This document shows positions 63,480-64,000 of a stretch of 64,000 nucleotides of DNA, piece after piece (the first letter of the stretch is position 1; every line of letters starts with the position of its first letter). Below the pieces are notes generated by a model. That model did no database searches and was not told where the DNA came from. It saw only the letters and a list, made by a program, of their open reading frames with translations. This DNA comes from Eutreptiella sp. 'Long Island Sound 2002'. Taxonomy: Eukaryota > Euglenozoa > Euglenophyceae > Eutreptiales > Eutreptiaceae. The stretch spans positions 30,609,771-30,673,770 of the forward strand of contig OZ038384.1 of NCBI GenBank assembly GCA_964036045.1, written 5' to 3'. The position numbers were made by a program, and so were the translations under genes.

Positions 63480-64000
63480 GGCAGTGTGGGGCTTTGGTGT
63501 GTGCGTCTGTGGTCTGTCGGCCTTTGGGGTGTCCTGCTAGGGTGTGTGGGGTTGTGGGGTGCGGCGAGGTAGTGTACAGGGCTGGGGTGTGTGGGGCCGT
63601 GGCCTGTGGGGTTGTGGTGTGTGGGGCTGTGGTGTGTGGGGTTGTGGTGTGTGGGCTGTGGCGTGTGGCCCTCTGCGGTGTAGGGTTGTGGTGTGTTGGG
63701 CTGCAGGGGGTGGGGCTGTGGCATGTTTGGGGCTGTGGTGCTTGGGCCTGTGGGGTGTGGGCCTGTAGGGTGTGGAGCTGCGTGGTGTGGGCCTGTGGGA
63801 CGTAAGGCGGTGCGTTTGGGGCTGTGGTGTGCAGGGCTGTGGTGCATGGGGCTGTGTGTGCGGTTTTGCTGTGTGGGGCAGTGGGGCATGGGGCTGTGGG
63901 GTGGGGTGCTGTGGTGTGTTGGGCCATGGTTTGTTGGGTTGTAGGGTGTGGGGCTATGGCGTGCCGTGCTGTGACAATTTGGATTGTGGTGCTTGGGGCT
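63480..64000. repeat. G/T-rich minisatellite-like region continuing to the window end
   Basis: GTGTGTGGGGCTGTGGTGTG units; minus strand open over more than 160 codons (HTTAPHTTTPQATAPHTP). The same type as 62920-63300, across the AT array. Confidence 0.6.

Larger units (their letters stand above)
62068..64000 (-). mobile_element. B-family DNA transposon, left part (right end outside window)
   Basis: The left terminus CCCTAGTGACCTAGATTAAA and the next about 330 bp are collinear with 9139-9480 of transposon B. Beyond 62430 it diverges: a CA microsatellite, then G/T-rich DNA whose minus strand encodes His/Thr/Pro-rich frames (62879-63307 and about 63430-63930). These are separated by an AT-palindrome block (63335-63470). 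This matches the B layout, with minus-strand accessory gene 3 at the left, but with a different low-complexity protein. Confidence 0.6.

Overview
This is eukaryotic nuclear DNA from a large, repeat-packed genome. The evidence is GT-AG introns, terminal-inverted-repeat (TIR) DNA transposons, Penelope-like reverse transcriptases, a tRNA-derived SINE, and microsatellite and macrosatellite blocks. The one recognisable host gene is a KRE6/SKN1-type GH16 glucan-synthesis gene (40.4-45.1 kb). That family is typical of fungi and of stramenopile, haptophyte and other algal or protist lineages, so a protist or alga is the best guess; I cannot name the species. Many coding stretches are broken by single in-frame stops or by frameshifts at C or G homopolymers. 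Either the elements are decaying or the assembly has homopolymer errors, and the sequence alone does not decide between them.

Layout. 1-5434 is DNA transposon A copy 1 (5' end outside the window). It carries a SINE and a small composite insertion with a spliced gene. A copy 1 sits inside A copy 2 (5437-15721), which also holds the complete 4.9-kb transposon B (9139-14062, TATA target duplication). A copy 2 itself sits inside a reverse transcriptase (RT) element, whose remains run 15724-18023. A second RT fragment (about 18.99-19.8 kb) and a diverged A-like transposase relic (21.2-22.0 kb) follow. From 22324 to 35632 is an RT retroelement about 7 kb long (28208-35193) flanked by direct repeats of about 439 bp. 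The left repeat is split by the complete 5.4-kb transposon C (22617-28062). A further RT copy lies at 35.83-37.95 kb. The GH16 gene has a 3.3-kb intron full of minisatellites and transposon debris. It is followed by a macrosatellite of about 740-bp units (45.3-50.9 kb), A copy 3 (51201-56920, complete), an unassigned region with decayed ORFs (57-62 kb), and the left end of another B-family element (62068 to the window end).

Two systems stand out. First, all four RT copies carry R-(Y/F)-R-D-N where RTs normally have (Y/F)-x-D-D. The arginine is encoded by four synonymous codons, which argues that the variant is conserved as protein. Second, transposons A, B and C (CCCT-starting TIRs, short AT-only target duplications) seem to form one lineage. 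B and C share a transposase with one intron at the same position and phase, plus two accessory genes. Each family also fills its introns, gene spacers and subterminal regions with its own short palindromic motif.
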